64,000 bases of DNA. Origin: Vagococcus penaei. GTDB lineage: Bacteria; Bacillota; Bacilli; Lactobacillales; Vagococcaceae. A program made the position numbers and the translations under genes. Positions 33,949 through 43,577 of this stretch are shown piece by piece (position 1 is the stretch's first letter; every line of letters begins with the position of its first letter). The DNA lies in contig NZ_CP019609.1 in the NCBI RefSeq assembly GCF_001998885.1, positions 1,352,001 to 1,416,000 of the forward strand, written 5' to 3'. The notes under the pieces were generated by a model, which ran no database searches, was not told where the DNA came from, and saw nothing but the letters and a program-made list of their open reading frames with translations.

Positions 33949-35139
33949 ATGAAAGAAAGACGTTTATTTACATCAGAATCCGTATCAGAAGGCCATCCAG
34001 ATAAAGTTGCTGACCAAATCAGTGATGCGATTTTAGATGCGATTCTAGAGAAAGACCCATATGCGCGTGTTGCCTGTGAAACTTCAGTAACTACTGGCTT
34101 AGTCCTAGTGTTTGGTGAAATCACAACGACAGCGTACGTGGATATTCAAAAAGTGGTTCGTGATACAATTAAAGGAATTGGGTATACACGAGCAAAATAT
34201 GGCTTTGATGGTGACACGTGTGCGGTTATGGTGGCGATTGATGAGCAATCACCAGATATTGCACAAGGTGTGAACGAATCATTAGAGAAAAAAGAAGGCT
34301 TGCATGATGCCGATGAAGCTTTAGGAGCTGGTGATCAAGGCTTGATGTTTGGGTTCGCAATTAATGAAACGCCAGAATTAATGCCGTTACCAATTGCTTT
34401 AAGTCATCGTCTAACAAAGCGCCTAGCAGATTTACGTAAATCTGAGACATTGTCATATTTACGTCCCGATGCTAAATCACAAGTAACAGTCGAATATGAT
34501 GAAAATGGTCATCCATTGCGTGTCGATACAGTTGTTATCAGTACCCAGCATGATGAGGATGTCTCATTAGAAACCATCAAAAAAGATTTGATTGAACACG
34601 TGGTGAAGTTTGAAATTCCTAATGAATTATTAGATGAGCAAACGAAATACTATATTAATCCAACTGGTCGCTTTGTAATTGGTGGACCACAAGGAGACTC
34701 TGGTCTAACAGGTCGTAAGATTATTGTGGATACATACGGTGGCTATGCCCGTCACGGCGGTGGTGCATTCTCTGGTAAGGACGCAACTAAAGTGGACCGT
34801 TCGGCTAGCTATGCGGCACGTTATATCGCTAAGAATATTGTGGCAGCTGGTTTAGCTGAAAAATGTGAAGTTCAATTAGCTTATGCGATTGGTGTTGCAG
34901 AGCCGGTATCAATTTCCGTTGAAACATTTGGTACGAGCGTTGTCCCTGAGTCTAAGTTAATCGAAGCAATCCGGGCCTTATTTGATTTATCACCGGTTGG
35001 CATCATTAACATGCTCGATTTACGTCGCCCGATTTATCAAAAAACAGCTGCTTACGGTCATTTTGGACGTGATGAAGTTGAATTTACATGGGAAAGAACA
35101 GATAAGGTTGACCAACTTAAAGCCTTTGTTGGTAAATAG
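33949..35139 (+). CDS. metK: S-adenosylmethionine synthetase
   Basis: Makes SAM from methionine and ATP in the cytosol. The 396-residue length is the family norm. Signatures are '[25 protein letters not shown]' (ATP-binding His and metal Asp), '[12 protein letters not shown]' and '[19 protein letters not shown]' (P-loop-like signature). The open frame extends to 33817, but ATG 33949 is the true start: it gives the conserved N-terminus and follows the GGGGG that is part of the SAM-III switch. Regulation is by SAM itself at the translation step. It is monocistronic, ended by a hairpin. Confidence 0.97.
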   Translation: MKERRLFTSESVSEGHPDKVADQISDAILDAILEKDPYARVACETSVTTGLVLVFGEITTTAYVDIQKVVRDTIKGIGYTRAKYGFDGDTCAVMVAIDEQSPDIAQGVNESLEKKEGLHDADEALGAGDQGLMFGFAINETPELMPLPIALSHRLTKRLADLRKSETLSYLRPDAKSQVTVEYDENGHPLRVDTVVISTQHDEDVSLETIKKDLIEHVVKFEIPNELLDEQTKYYINPTGRFVIGGPQGDSGLTGRKIIVDTYGGYARHGGGAFSGKDATKVDRSASYAARYIAKNIVAAGLAEKCEVQLAYAIGVAEPVSISVETFGTSVVPESKLIEAIRALFDLSPVGIINMLDLRRPIYQKTAAYGHFGRDEVEFTWERTDKVDQLKAFVGK

Positions 35140-35148
35140 CTTGTACTT

Positions 35149-35187
35149 AGTCCTATTGAGAGCTTGGCTCTCTTTAGGCTTTTTTTA
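35149..35187 (+). terminator. Terminator of metK
   Basis: AGTCCTA with TAGGCT (35175-35180) and the inner GAGAGC (35158-35163) with GCTCTC (35167-35172) form an interrupted stem followed by TTTTTTT. Confidence 0.82.
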
Positions 35188-35222
35188 TGACACGTGTAAC
35201 AGAATTAATATTGGAGGATGAC

Positions 35223-36689
35223 ATGACAAAAAAAAGAGAAACAAATGTTAAAATTATCACTGCCTGTATGTTTATAGCTACTTTTATGACAGCAGTTGAA
35301 GGAACGATTGTCTCAACGGCTATGCCGACAATCGTTGGAACACTAAAAGGTATCGAGATTATGAACTGGGTGTTTTCAATTTACTTATTAACGAATGCTA
35401 TGATGACCCCAATTTATGGCAAGCTAGCGGATAAAATTGGACGTAAGCCCATTTATTTAATTGGTATTTTAATTTTTATTATTGGATCAGCTTTATCAGG
35501 TATAAGTCAAAATATGATTCAATTAATTATTTTTCGAGCAATTCAAGGGATTGGGGCCGGGTCGATTATTCCAGTGTCATTGACGATTATTGCGGATATG
35601 TACCCGATTGAAAAAAGAGCGGGCATTTTAGGTTTAAATAGTGCAGCTTGGGGAATTGCTAGTATTTTAGGGCCCTTAGCAGGTGGGTTTATTGTTGATG
35701 TGATTAGTTGGCATTGGATTTTCTTAATCAACGTGCCAATCGGAATTGTCTTAATGGTGTTAATCTGGATTTTCCTAATTGAAGATGAATTTGAAGTTGT
35801 TAAAGGACCAATTGATTATATTGGTAGTTTCTTAATGATGATTATGCTTCTAGCGTTACTATATGGTTTCCAAACATTGAGCCATGGTTTTAGCACGATG
35901 ACGGCAGTATCATTTGTCTTGTTTATCGTAGGTTTTCTTTTATTTATTCGTGTTGAAAAGCGGGCAGTGGATCCGATTATTTCACTTGATTTATTTACTA
36001 ATAAAACTTATGTGATTGTCAATTTGATTGCTGCTTTAATTAGTGGTTTCTTAATGGGCGTAGAAGTCTATATTCCAATGTGGATGCAAGGTGTTTTAGG
36101 TAAGTCTGCAGCACTTGGTGGAATTGTTTTAGCACCAATGTCAGTTATTTGGATGATTGGTTCGTTTATGGGTGGTCGTGCTATGCAGAAATGGGATAGC
36201 CGTAAAGTGATGTTTATCAGTATGTTACCAATTTTTATTGGCGGCTTGTTCTTAGTGTTAGTCAATGACTCAACACCGTATGCCATTTTCCTTATTTTTT
36301 CAGGGGTTTTTGGGGTTGGTTTTGGTATGACAATGACGATTTTAACGGTTTTGGCACAATCAACTGTAGATAAGCATCATATTGGTGTTGCAACCTCATT
36401 TTTTACTCTCTCACGAACAGTTGGTCAGACGTTAATGATTTCAATCTTTGGTTTAGTCCTTAATAGTACGATGAATCAATCATTGGCTCAGAAAAAAGAG
36501 TTAGGTGTGACCAAAGATATGATGAATGAATTAATTAATCCACACACAGCGGGGGCATTACCAAAAGAATTATTAGGTGATCTCCATGGTATTTTAGCTA
36601 ATAGTATTCATTATGTGTTTCTTTTAGGTTTAGGCTTAGTTGTGATTTCTTTTGTATTAAATCAGTTTCAAAAGAAAGCCATTGACTAG
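35223..36689 (+). CDS. MFS drug exporter, DHA2 (EmrB/QacA) family
   Basis: Proton-driven exporter of 488 residues with about 14 membrane helices. DHA2 marks are 'FMTAVEGTIVSTAMPTIVGTL' (motif D1), 'GKLADKIGRKPIYLIGI' (motif A), 'FRAIQGIGAGSIIPVS' (motif B), and 'LGLNSAAWGIASILGPLAGGFIVD' (motif C of drug exporters). Substrates are not predictable. ATG 35223 is used because GGAGG ends five bases before it; the in-frame ATG at 35187 overlaps the metK terminator. It stands alone between two terminators. Confidence 0.9.
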   Translation: MTKKRETNVKIITACMFIATFMTAVEGTIVSTAMPTIVGTLKGIEIMNWVFSIYLLTNAMMTPIYGKLADKIGRKPIYLIGILIFIIGSALSGISQNMIQLIIFRAIQGIGAGSIIPVSLTIIADMYPIEKRAGILGLNSAAWGIASILGPLAGGFIVDVISWHWIFLINVPIGIVLMVLIWIFLIEDEFEVVKGPIDYIGSFLMMIMLLALLYGFQTLSHGFSTMTAVSFVLFIVGFLLFIRVEKRAVDPIISLDLFTNKTYVIVNLIAALISGFLMGVEVYIPMWMQGVLGKSAALGGIVLAPMSVIWMIGSFMGGRAMQKWDSRKVMFISMLPIFIGGLFLVLVNDSTPYAIFLIFSGVFGVGFGMTMTILTVLAQSTVDKHHIGVATSFFTLSRTVGQTLMISIFGLVLNSTMNQSLAQKKELGVTKDMMNELINPHTAGALPKELLGDLHGILANSIHYVFLLGLGLVVISFVLNQFQKKAID

Positions 36690-36714
36690 TATCACAACAG
36701 TCAGTGGGCTACGT

Positions 36715-36752
36715 AAAACCCCTCGTCAATTATCAAATGACGAGGGGTTTTG
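36715..36752 (+). terminator. Bidirectional terminator between the MFS gene and mnmM
   Basis: AAAACCCCTCGTCA (36715-36728) and TGACGAGGGGTTTT (36738-36751) form a perfect 14-bp stem with a nine-base loop. Confidence 0.92.
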
Positions 36753-36754
36753 AT

Positions 36755-37333
36755 TTATTTTTTAGGTGATTTTTTCCGTTCAATACAGACTAAGCTAGGT
36801 GGTGAATGCTTTTGATTGATAAACTCATAATACAAGACGGAAAAGTCTTCTTGTGGTAATTCAGTTGCAAAGTTTAAAACAGCCTGTTTTTCTGCTTCGC
36901 CACCTTCGTGTCCAGAATAAATGACGAGAATTATTCGACCTCTAGTAACAAGACGGCTAATTAAAGCGGTTAATGCCGGAATCGTAGTGGCTTCAGTTGT
37001 GATGATTGATTTATCACTGTGTGGCAAATAACCAAGATTAAATAGTGCTGATTTAATGGGTTGTATTTCAGGGATTACCTGACTCAGTGTCTCATGACCT
37101 TGTAGTAATAGCTGTGTTCGCTCTAGTAATTTTTCTGCTTTTAAACGTTCTGTTGTTGTTGTGAGTGCTTGTTCTTGAACATCAAAGGCATAAACTAACC
37201 CCGTTTTTCCAACTAATTCCGCTAAAAACACTGTATCAAAGCCATTTCCCATAGTACCGTCAACCACGACATCGCCCGGTTGAACAATTTCTTTTAATAA
37301 TTCATGACTATAATGCAAAGCGGTTTGTAACAT
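36755..37333 (-). CDS. mnmM: YtqB-type class I methyltransferase, tRNA MnmM
   Basis: A 192-residue Rossmann methyltransferase with SAM motif I 'VVDGTMGNGFDTVFLAELVG', acidic loop 'VYAFDVQEQAL' and 'SALFNLGYLPHSDKSIITT' (catalytic NLGYLP). This matches YtqB, which in Bacillus methylates nm5(s2)U34 of tRNA to the mnm form and is now called MnmM. The gene beside it is the usual partner, a YtqA radical SAM gene. The start follows AAAAGGAGTG. It is the last gene of a three-gene minus-strand unit with PAP2. Confidence 0.9.
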   Translation of the reverse strand: MLQTALHYSHELLKEIVQPGDVVVDGTMGNGFDTVFLAELVGKTGLVYAFDVQEQALTTTTERLKAEKLLERTQLLLQGHETLSQVIPEIQPIKSALFNLGYLPHSDKSIITTEATTIPALTALISRLVTRGRIILVIYSGHEGGEAEKQAVLNFATELPQEDFSVLYYEFINQKHSPPSLVCIERKKSPKK

Positions 37334-37354
37334 ACTATGACACTCCTTTTAACC

Positions 37355-38293
37355 TTATGTAGTGTAAATTCCTTGATAGGTTTGTCGCCGTACTAATTCT
37401 GCATCAATCGCATTTAAGACTTCCCATTTTTTTAAACTCCACATTGGGCCAATAATCGTTTCTCTGGGAGCATCCCCTGTTAGACGATGAATCACAATGC
37501 GCGGAGGGATAATTTCTAGTTGATCACAGATGATATTAACGTAGTCGTTCTGAGATAAAAGTGAGAGGCGACCTTCCAGATAATCTTTCATCATTTTTGT
37601 ATGCGTCATTAAATGTAAGAGGTGCAGCTTAATCCCTTGAATATCAGAATCATTGACCGTTCGGCGGACATTTTCTACCATCATCTCAGCAGTTTCGCCA
37701 GGTAGTCCGTTGATTAAATGTGTACAAACATTAATATTATGTCGACGCAATTTTTCGACACCGTCAAGATACGTTTGATAGTCATGCGCTCGATTAATCA
37801 ACTGACTTGTTTTTTCATAAGTCGTCTGTACGCCTAATTCAACCCAAACATAAAAACGCTGGTTGAGTTCAGCTAGATAGTCGACAACGTCATCAGGTAA
37901 GCAGTCTGGTCTTGTACCAATGGAAATACCAATCACGCCTTCTTCATTTAAAACTTGCTCAAAACGGTGTTTAATCACTGACAGTGGAGCATGAGTATTG
38001 GTAAAGTTTTGAAAGTATACAATGTAATGTTTGGCTGTTGGCCATTTTTGATGCATGTGCTGGACTTCTTTTTGAAATTGAATGGGTAAAGGTTCAGATG
38101 GCGCAATAATCATATCTCCTGAACCTGAGACACTACAAAAGGTACAGCCACCAACAGCGACTGTTCCGTCGCGATTAGGGCAGTCAAAGCCAGCATCAAT
38201 TGGAACTTTGAAGATTTTTTCGGCAAAGGTTTCTCTTAAAGCGTGATTCCAAGTATAATAGCGTTTTTGTTGCCCGTCTTTGTATTGAAACAT
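37355..38293 (-). CDS. YtqA-like radical SAM protein (TIGR01212 type)
   Basis: A 312-residue radical SAM protein. The cluster motif is 'FDCPNRDGTVAVGGCTFCS', three Cys with extended spacing, as in the YtqA/YhcC family, followed by 'FQNFTNTHAPL', 'IGTRPDCLPDDVVDYL' and 'VELGVQTTYEKTSQLINRAHDY'. These proteins are linked to tRNA wobble uridine modification, and the MnmM gene follows 21 bases downstream. Chemistry in this organism is inferred. GGAGGCAAC lies upstream of the ATG. Confidence 0.88.
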   Translation of the reverse strand: MFQYKDGQQKRYYTWNHALRETFAEKIFKVPIDAGFDCPNRDGTVAVGGCTFCSVSGSGDMIIAPSEPLPIQFQKEVQHMHQKWPTAKHYIVYFQNFTNTHAPLSVIKHRFEQVLNEEGVIGISIGTRPDCLPDDVVDYLAELNQRFYVWVELGVQTTYEKTSQLINRAHDYQTYLDGVEKLRRHNINVCTHLINGLPGETAEMMVENVRRTVNDSDIQGIKLHLLHLMTHTKMMKDYLEGRLSLLSQNDYVNIICDQLEIIPPRIVIHRLTGDAPRETIIGPMWSLKKWEVLNAIDAELVRRQTYQGIYTT

Positions 38294-38298
38294 GATGA

Positions 38299-38949
38299 TT
38301 AGTTGCCTCCTAATTGTGATTTAGTCTGCAGTGACAGCATTATTGGATATGAGAAGCATAACCAAGCAAAGCCAATAAAGAAACCACCCAAAACATCTGT
38401 TGGATAATGGACCCCTAAGTAAATCCGACTAGTACCAACGAGTAGAATGATACAAGCTAAGATACATTGGCTAATGATTCGCAGCGTTCTTTGGTGAATA
38501 ATAGTCGGTAACAAGAAAATAAGCGTACCATAAAAGAGCATGCTCCCCATTGAATGCCCACTAGGAAAACTGGTATTGCTAGCATAAACGAGATGGTCAA
38601 CACTAGGCCTCGGACGATTAAATAAAGCTTTTAATAGTAGGTTTCCAGCACCTTGCACGAGTGCAGCATTGATAAATAACCAAGCGGCAGTCATTCGCCC
38701 TTGCCATTTATACAGAGCAATAATACCAATTAACGTTAATGCGACAATAGTGGTCGTGTTCCCAAAAACAGTCATAGTTGAAAAAAAAGTTGTTTTACTT
38801 GGTGTAAGTGTACCACGAATAAATTGACTAATTGGTTGATCTATAGTTTTTAATGCGGCTTCATTAAAAGCCACAAAAAAAGCAATGACCAGAAAGCCAA
38901 ATAGACTTAAGCCACTTGCTATGAACCAAGAGGTTTTATGTGCTTTCAT
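38299..38949 (-). CDS. PAP2-family membrane phosphatase
   Basis: A 216-residue integral membrane phosphatase with six helices and all three phosphatase motifs: 'KALFNRPRPSV' (KX6RP-like), 'SFPSGHSMGS' (PSGH) and 'SRIYLGVHYPTDVLGG' (SRX5HX3D). Likely substrates are undecaprenyl pyrophosphate or phosphatidylglycerol phosphate; the sequence does not decide. AGGAGGAAG lies upstream of the ATG. It leads the minus-strand unit PAP2, radical SAM, mnmM. Confidence 0.92.
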   Translation of the reverse strand: MKAHKTSWFIASGLSLFGFLVIAFFVAFNEAALKTIDQPISQFIRGTLTPSKTTFFSTMTVFGNTTTIVALTLIGIIALYKWQGRMTAAWLFINAALVQGAGNLLLKALFNRPRPSVDHLVYASNTSFPSGHSMGSMLFYGTLIFLLPTIIHQRTLRIISQCILACIILLVGTSRIYLGVHYPTDVLGGFFIGFAWLCFSYPIMLSLQTKSQLGGN

Positions 38950-38971
38950 AGAGTATCTTCCTCCTAAAAAT

Positions 38972-39003
38972 AAAAACCACGCTGATTGTTCAGCGTGGTT
39001 TTT
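38972..39003 (-). terminator. Terminator below the DUF4097 gene
   Basis: AAAAACCACGCTGA (38972-38985) and TCAGCGTGGTTTTT (38990-39003) form a perfect 14-bp stem with the loop TTGT; it works in both directions but mainly ends the minus-strand DUF1700-DUF4097 unit. Confidence 0.9.
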
Positions 39004-39029
39004 ATTATACCATGAAAGAATAGGGAGGT

Positions 39030-40097
39030 TTAGTTAAAATCGTCACCGTAATGGTCATCATCTTCGCCAATGGCTTGGACTGAAATGTCTCCGCTTGTTG
39101 AATGTGCAGAAATAACAGGCTTTCCTTTTCCTTTTTCGTAGCGTGTTCGAGAGGTTAAATTTTTATTAAATAGTTCAGTGATTTCGCCAATATCACTGGT
39201 TATTAGGACGGAGTCTTCTAGGAATTGTTTTTCTGAAAATTCAAAATCAAGATCTCCATGGTCACTAATAGCAGTAATAGGATTGTGTTTTTTATCTAAA
39301 TTAGTATGGAGGAAAATATCTCCTGTTTTAGTAGCTAGGTCAATCGTACCGCTATTGTGATTGACAGAGATTTGGCCATTATTTGTTTTAGCTACCAGAT
39401 CGCCCGAAGTATTGGCAGTGAAAATATCATTATTCTCATTATTAAGTATAAATGATTTTGCTTTTGAGTCGGTTAAACTAATTTCTCCATTTTTAGCAGA
39501 GATGTTTAGATTGTTTTTAACAATCACTTTTCCAAGTGCTGCACCTTGGTTATTTTCAATAGTCAAATCATCCAAACGACTGTCATGCATGGAGACATTA
39601 TACTGCTGACTTTTAATGACTAATTCTTTAAAATCGAGACTAGCTAGTTCAAGATACTGACTGCGACCGTTAATAATAATTTTTTCATAGTTTGGTGCAA
39701 TCTCTAAATTGATACTTCCAGAATTGTTATGAGCACTGTCAAATGGGAAAAAATTAAATTTATTGATTTGTTTTGTTTCTTTTGTTGTGATATTCAGAGT
39801 GGTTTGTTCATTTTTTTTCTCAGTTTGCCAATTAAGAGTGTCAATCTGACTCGTATCTAATGAATTTCCATGATAGTTCAACTGGGTTGAGTCTGTGGAC
39901 GACATACGTAACTGAACGAATGCATTTGTCTGTAATGTTATTATTAGTGTTTTACTATTGTCGTAAGGATAGTTTTCTTTCACCACGTGGTTTTCATAAT
40001 CTTGATTTAGACGGAAACCTAAAAATAGCGAACTAATACCTCCGACAATAATTAAAAGGATGGCCACAATTAGTGTGAACAAAGTATTTTTTTTCAT
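39030..40097 (-). CDS. DUF4097-type envelope protein
   Basis: A membrane-anchored protein of 355 residues. After one N-terminal helix (about residues 5-28), the body is a right-handed beta-solenoid-like DUF4097 domain with repeated short strands ('IIINGRSQYLELASLDFKELVIKSQQYNVSMHDSRLDDLTIENNQG', split over residues 135-190, then 'KNGEISLTDSKAKSF', 'NNGQISVNHNSGTIDLATKTGDIFL'). In related bacteria such proteins with a DUF1700 partner take part in cell-envelope stress sensing (LiaX-like). Its ATG overlaps the stop of the DUF1700 gene by four bases. The usual PadR regulator gene is absent from the window. Confidence 0.85.
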   Translation of the reverse strand: MKKNTLFTLIVAILLIIVGGISSLFLGFRLNQDYENHVVKENYPYDNSKTLIITLQTNAFVQLRMSSTDSTQLNYHGNSLDTSQIDTLNWQTEKKNEQTTLNITTKETKQINKFNFFPFDSAHNNSGSINLEIAPNYEKIIINGRSQYLELASLDFKELVIKSQQYNVSMHDSRLDDLTIENNQGAALGKVIVKNNLNISAKNGEISLTDSKAKSFILNNENNDIFTANTSGDLVAKTNNGQISVNHNSGTIDLATKTGDIFLHTNLDKKHNPITAISDHGDLDFEFSEKQFLEDSVLITSDIGEITELFNKNLTSRTRYEKGKGKPVISAHSTSGDISVQAIGEDDDHYGDDFN

Positions 40098-40726
40098 CGA
40101 ACAAGTCGTCTCCCTCTAATAATTTGTAAGTTCCACTTAATATATGCTTTTAACAGCTTGTAGCCACCTGCAGTTAAGGGGCGTAGCAATAAAAATCCGA
40201 TTAACCCAACTCCACATAGTGCAAGTGAAACGGAAAATTGGAACAAGTTAAATGTACTAATAAAGTGTGTTAAATTGTAAACCGTTAGTCCTGGTGAAGC
40301 AATCAATACGATAGCAGTCAACCATCCAGCAACTAATAGGCAGACAAAAACTAAAATGAGCCATATCATAAAAAATGTATTTAAGGCAATAATACCTAGT
40401 ATTTGAAACAGTCGGACAAATGGTGACTCTGGTTCTGTGTAAAGATACTCTGGAACTTCCTCAGATGGTTTTGATTCAACAAAGAATTCTACCCAATCAT
40501 TTTGAGCAGGCTCGGTTGTATTGACAGGAATATCGTAGTCCTCCAAGATACCATAAGCAATTTCTTTCGGATGTGGTAAAGTTCGGCTAATTTCATATTC
40601 AGATAAACCATTTGCTTGTTCTTTCGCAAAATAATCAAGGTAATAGTTAATAATCTTGTCACGGTCACTTTGTGATAAGGGTCTGAGATGTAATTTTAAT
40701 TCAATGATAAAATGCTCTTTATTCAT
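40094..40726 (-). CDS. DUF1700/HAAS-domain membrane protein
   Basis: A 210-residue protein with an N-terminal HAAS domain ('EHFIIELKLHLRPLSQSDRDKIINYYLDYFAKEQANGLSEYEISRTL', split; residues 4-50) and three membrane helices (about 110-140, 150-165 and 165-185). HAAS proteins usually bridge a PadR-type regulator and a DUF4097 protein in envelope-stress modules. The partner gene overlaps by four bases downstream. The start follows TAGGAGC. Confidence 0.85.
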   Translation of the reverse strand: MNKEHFIIELKLHLRPLSQSDRDKIINYYLDYFAKEQANGLSEYEISRTLPHPKEIAYGILEDYDIPVNTTEPAQNDWVEFFVESKPSEEVPEYLYTEPESPFVRLFQILGIIALNTFFMIWLILVFVCLLVAGWLTAIVLIASPGLTVYNLTHFISTFNLFQFSVSLALCGVGLIGFLLLRPLTAGGYKLLKAYIKWNLQIIRGRRLVR

Positions 40727-40977
40727 AATGATAAGCTCCTATATTGTATTCACTACTGTTAATATACCGATTACAAATGTCATAAACAATAGGCTGGCCT
40801 TAAAATCAGTCCAAAGTATGAGTAAAAAAACCTGTTTTTCTAATAATATAGTCAGTTGATTTATGTTGAAAAAAGACAATGGTTATGCTTGCTAATGGAG
40901 TCTTTAGATGATTTAATTAGTATAATGAGGAACTTTTTAAGGTAAAGATTAGTAATAAAGATAAGGTAGGGTGAGTA

Positions 40978-43536
40978 GTGAATGGGAAAAAAAGGAATAG
41001 AAAACCTATTTTTGGTGGAAATGTTACGCTGTTAGGGACAACTGTGATGTTATCATCACTAATGGCTATGCCACTAACAGAAAATATCGTCTATGCAACT
41101 GGTAATTCAGAAAAGAAATCAACTGATGAGAACCAAACAATTAATCGAGCGACACTTCGTCTAACATCACTCAATGGTCCAAAAGAATTATCTGCTACTA
41201 CAGCCAATCAAGTGGATCTAGTGACTGAATTAATGGTAACAGGTGAAGATAAAACAGAATTTATGTTAACCATTTCACCAAATATTGCAATCAATGAATC
41301 ATTTGAGGATGGCGAACTAAAAGATAAAACTGGGGCAGTGATTGGTGAAATTCATGTGAATCGTTCATTAAATCAGATTAAGATGACGTTAAATCAAAAT
41401 GGAACATATGCTGTGTCATTAAATTTACCATTAAATTTAAAAAATCAGTCAATGGCGCAACAGACAATTACAGTATCAGCTGAAGAACAACGGTTGTCAC
41501 ATGTTGTTAGTGTGTTGAACCAACAAGTTGGACAGCCAGCTGTTTCGGAGGATCAAACAGAAACGAATCAGAAGTCATCAGAAAGCAGCGTACAAGCGTC
41601 TACGTTATCAACGTCGACGGAAATTTCATCTGAACATTCGTCATCGTCTACTAAGACTAGTGAAACGACTAGTAAAGCAACGACAACAAGTTCAACTAAA
41701 AATGAGGCAAGTCCGTCAGAAACACAATCGTCTCAAACAATGGCAACAACGAGTTCAACTAACCAAACAAAACAACCGACATCTTCAACAACGACTAGTA
41801 GTGCAACTAAAGAGACTAAAGAGACTAAAGAGACTAGAGAATCAAACAAAGAAACGACTCAGTCTAAACCGGCAACAAAGCCAAAAGTAACGGTGAAAAA
41901 CAAACAAGCCGTCTCATCTAATCAAATTAAAAAATCAGTTAGCCAGCCACAGCCACAAACAGCTAGTTTAAATCGTCAAGCTATCCCACAAAATGATTTT
42001 GTTGGAACAGTTGCCCCTTATGCGCAACAAGTTGCGGCTCAAAATGATTTGTATGCTTCAGTTATGATAGCACAATCTATTTTGGAGAGTGGTTACGGTC
42101 AAAGTACCCTGTCACAAGCACCTAATTTTAATTTATTTGGGATTAAAGGTCAATATCAAGGACAATCGGTTCGGATGTTAACTTGGGAACATTATAATGG
42201 AAAAAATGTCCAAATTTACGATAATTTCCGAAAATATCCATCTTATGCGGAGTCATTCCAAGATAATGCTCGTGTTTTAAGAACAACATCTTTCTATCCT
42301 GGTGTTTACTTTTATGCTGGTGCGTGGAAATCAAATACAACATCATATCGTGATGCAACAGCAGCATTGACAGGCAAATATGCGACGGATCCAAATTATA
42401 ATAATAAATTAAATAATTTAATTCAAATGTATAATCTAACTCAATATGACTCACCTAGTAGTGGAAGTGGTGAGGTGATTGATACCTCTACTAAGCCAAC
42501 AACACCGAGCAATGATAATTCATCGACTGGTTCAGGTTCAACAAACACTAATGTGTCGCAACAAACTTATACAGTTCAACGTGGCGATACACTTTATGCG
42601 ATTAGTCGTCGTTATAATGTGAGTGTTGGCAACTTAATGAGTTGGAACGGATTAACTAATCACATGATTTATCCGGGACAGAAGTTAGTGATTAAGGGAT
42701 CTACTATTTCTATTCCAAATCAACCAGAGACCAAACCTGAAGTTAAGCCTCAGGAAAAACCAAGTAAGCCAAATCAACCGTCAGGTACTAACGAATCACA
42801 GAAAGTTTACACTGTTAAAAGTGGCGATACACTATCTGGAATTGGCCGTCAATTTGGTGTTAGTGTCGCTAATTTAAAATCATGGAATGGTTTAACGAGC
42901 GACATGATTTACGTGAATCAACAGTTAGTGATTAAAGGGCAAAATGGCACACAAAAACCACAAGCTAAACCACAACCAAAGCCGACAAAACCAAGTCAAC
43001 CAGCTGTCTCATCAACGACGTATCAAGTAAAATCAGGTGATACACTTTATGGCATTAGTCGTCGGTATGGCGTAAGTGTGTCTGAATTGAAGTCGTGGAA
43101 TGGTTTAACAAATGATTTAATTTATGTTGGTCAAGGTTTGACAATTAAGGGAGTCAAAGTACAATCTAAACCACAATCACAGGCAACGGTACGTCCTACA
43201 GTTAATCAAGGGACAACAACGTATCAAGTGAAATCAGGTGATACACTCTATCACATTGGTCTGGCTCACGGCTTAACTGTATCAGAAATTAAAGCTAAAA
43301 ATGGTTTAACCAGTGACTTGATTTATGTTGGTCAAAAGCTAGTGTTAAAAACGACTGAAAAAGCACGCCCACAAACAACTGTCCAAGTTGGAAAAGGCCA
43401 AATGCACAAAGTTCAACGTGGGGAAACATTATGGGCTTTAGCTCAAAAATATCAGACATCTGTGTCTCAAATTAAAACAGCTAATCGCTTATCAAGTGAT
43501 ATCATTTATCCTGGTCAGTTACTAAAAGTTAAATAA
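40978..43536 (+). CDS. Peptidoglycan N-acetylglucosaminidase with five LysM domains
   Basis: A secreted autolysin of 852 residues. It has a signal peptide (cleavage about residue 41, 'ENIVYA'), an N-terminal domain of unknown role (about 45-185), a long Ser/Thr/Gln-rich linker (about 190-330) with a 'KETKETKETRE' tandem, and a GH73 glucosaminidase domain (about 335-480; 'VMIAQSILESGYGQSTLSQAPNFNLFGIKG' with the catalytic Glu). Five LysM repeats start near residues 522, 602, 681, 745 and 803, each with 'Y-V--GDTL--I' and 'NGL---IY-GQ-L-IK'. The product resembles AtlA/AcmA daughter-cell separation hydrolases. GTG start; AGGGTGA lies upstream. Confidence 0.92.
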   Translation: MNGKKRNRKPIFGGNVTLLGTTVMLSSLMAMPLTENIVYATGNSEKKSTDENQTINRATLRLTSLNGPKELSATTANQVDLVTELMVTGEDKTEFMLTISPNIAINESFEDGELKDKTGAVIGEIHVNRSLNQIKMTLNQNGTYAVSLNLPLNLKNQSMAQQTITVSAEEQRLSHVVSVLNQQVGQPAVSEDQTETNQKSSESSVQASTLSTSTEISSEHSSSSTKTSETTSKATTTSSTKNEASPSETQSSQTMATTSSTNQTKQPTSSTTTSSATKETKETKETRESNKETTQSKPATKPKVTVKNKQAVSSNQIKKSVSQPQPQTASLNRQAIPQNDFVGTVAPYAQQVAAQNDLYASVMIAQSILESGYGQSTLSQAPNFNLFGIKGQYQGQSVRMLTWEHYNGKNVQIYDNFRKYPSYAESFQDNARVLRTTSFYPGVYFYAGAWKSNTTSYRDATAALTGKYATDPNYNNKLNNLIQMYNLTQYDSPSSGSGEVIDTSTKPTTPSNDNSSTGSGSTNTNVSQQTYTVQRGDTLYAISRRYNVSVGNLMSWNGLTNHMIYPGQKLVIKGSTISIPNQPETKPEVKPQEKPSKPNQPSGTNESQKVYTVKSGDTLSGIGRQFGVSVANLKSWNGLTSDMIYVNQQLVIKGQNGTQKPQAKPQPKPTKPSQPAVSSTTYQVKSGDTLYGISRRYGVSVSELKSWNGLTNDLIYVGQGLTIKGVKVQSKPQSQATVRPTVNQGTTTYQVKSGDTLYHIGLAHGLTVSEIKAKNGLTSDLIYVGQKLVLKTTEKARPQTTVQVGKGQMHKVQRGETLWALAQKYQTSVSQIKTANRLSSDIIYPGQLLKVK

Positions 43537-43542
43537 ACGTGA

Positions 43543-43571
43543 TTGAATTACGACAAGTTATTTGGTATGAT
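43543..43571 (+). promoter_or_regulatory. Promoter of leuS
   Basis: TTGAAT (43543-43548), a 17-base spacer and TATGAT (43566-43571) lie directly before the T-box leader. Confidence 0.65.
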
Positions 43572-43577
43572 GGCTGT

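Noticed and set aside
41808-41845. CRISPR array.
   Set aside because: The short repeats are contiguous 9-mers inside a coding linker without spacers; no array is present anywhere in the window.
42143-42454. Minus-strand 103-codon frame in the autolysin gene.
   Set aside because: Lies wholly inside the GH73 domain coding sequence, has no ribosome site and a biased composition; a shadow frame.
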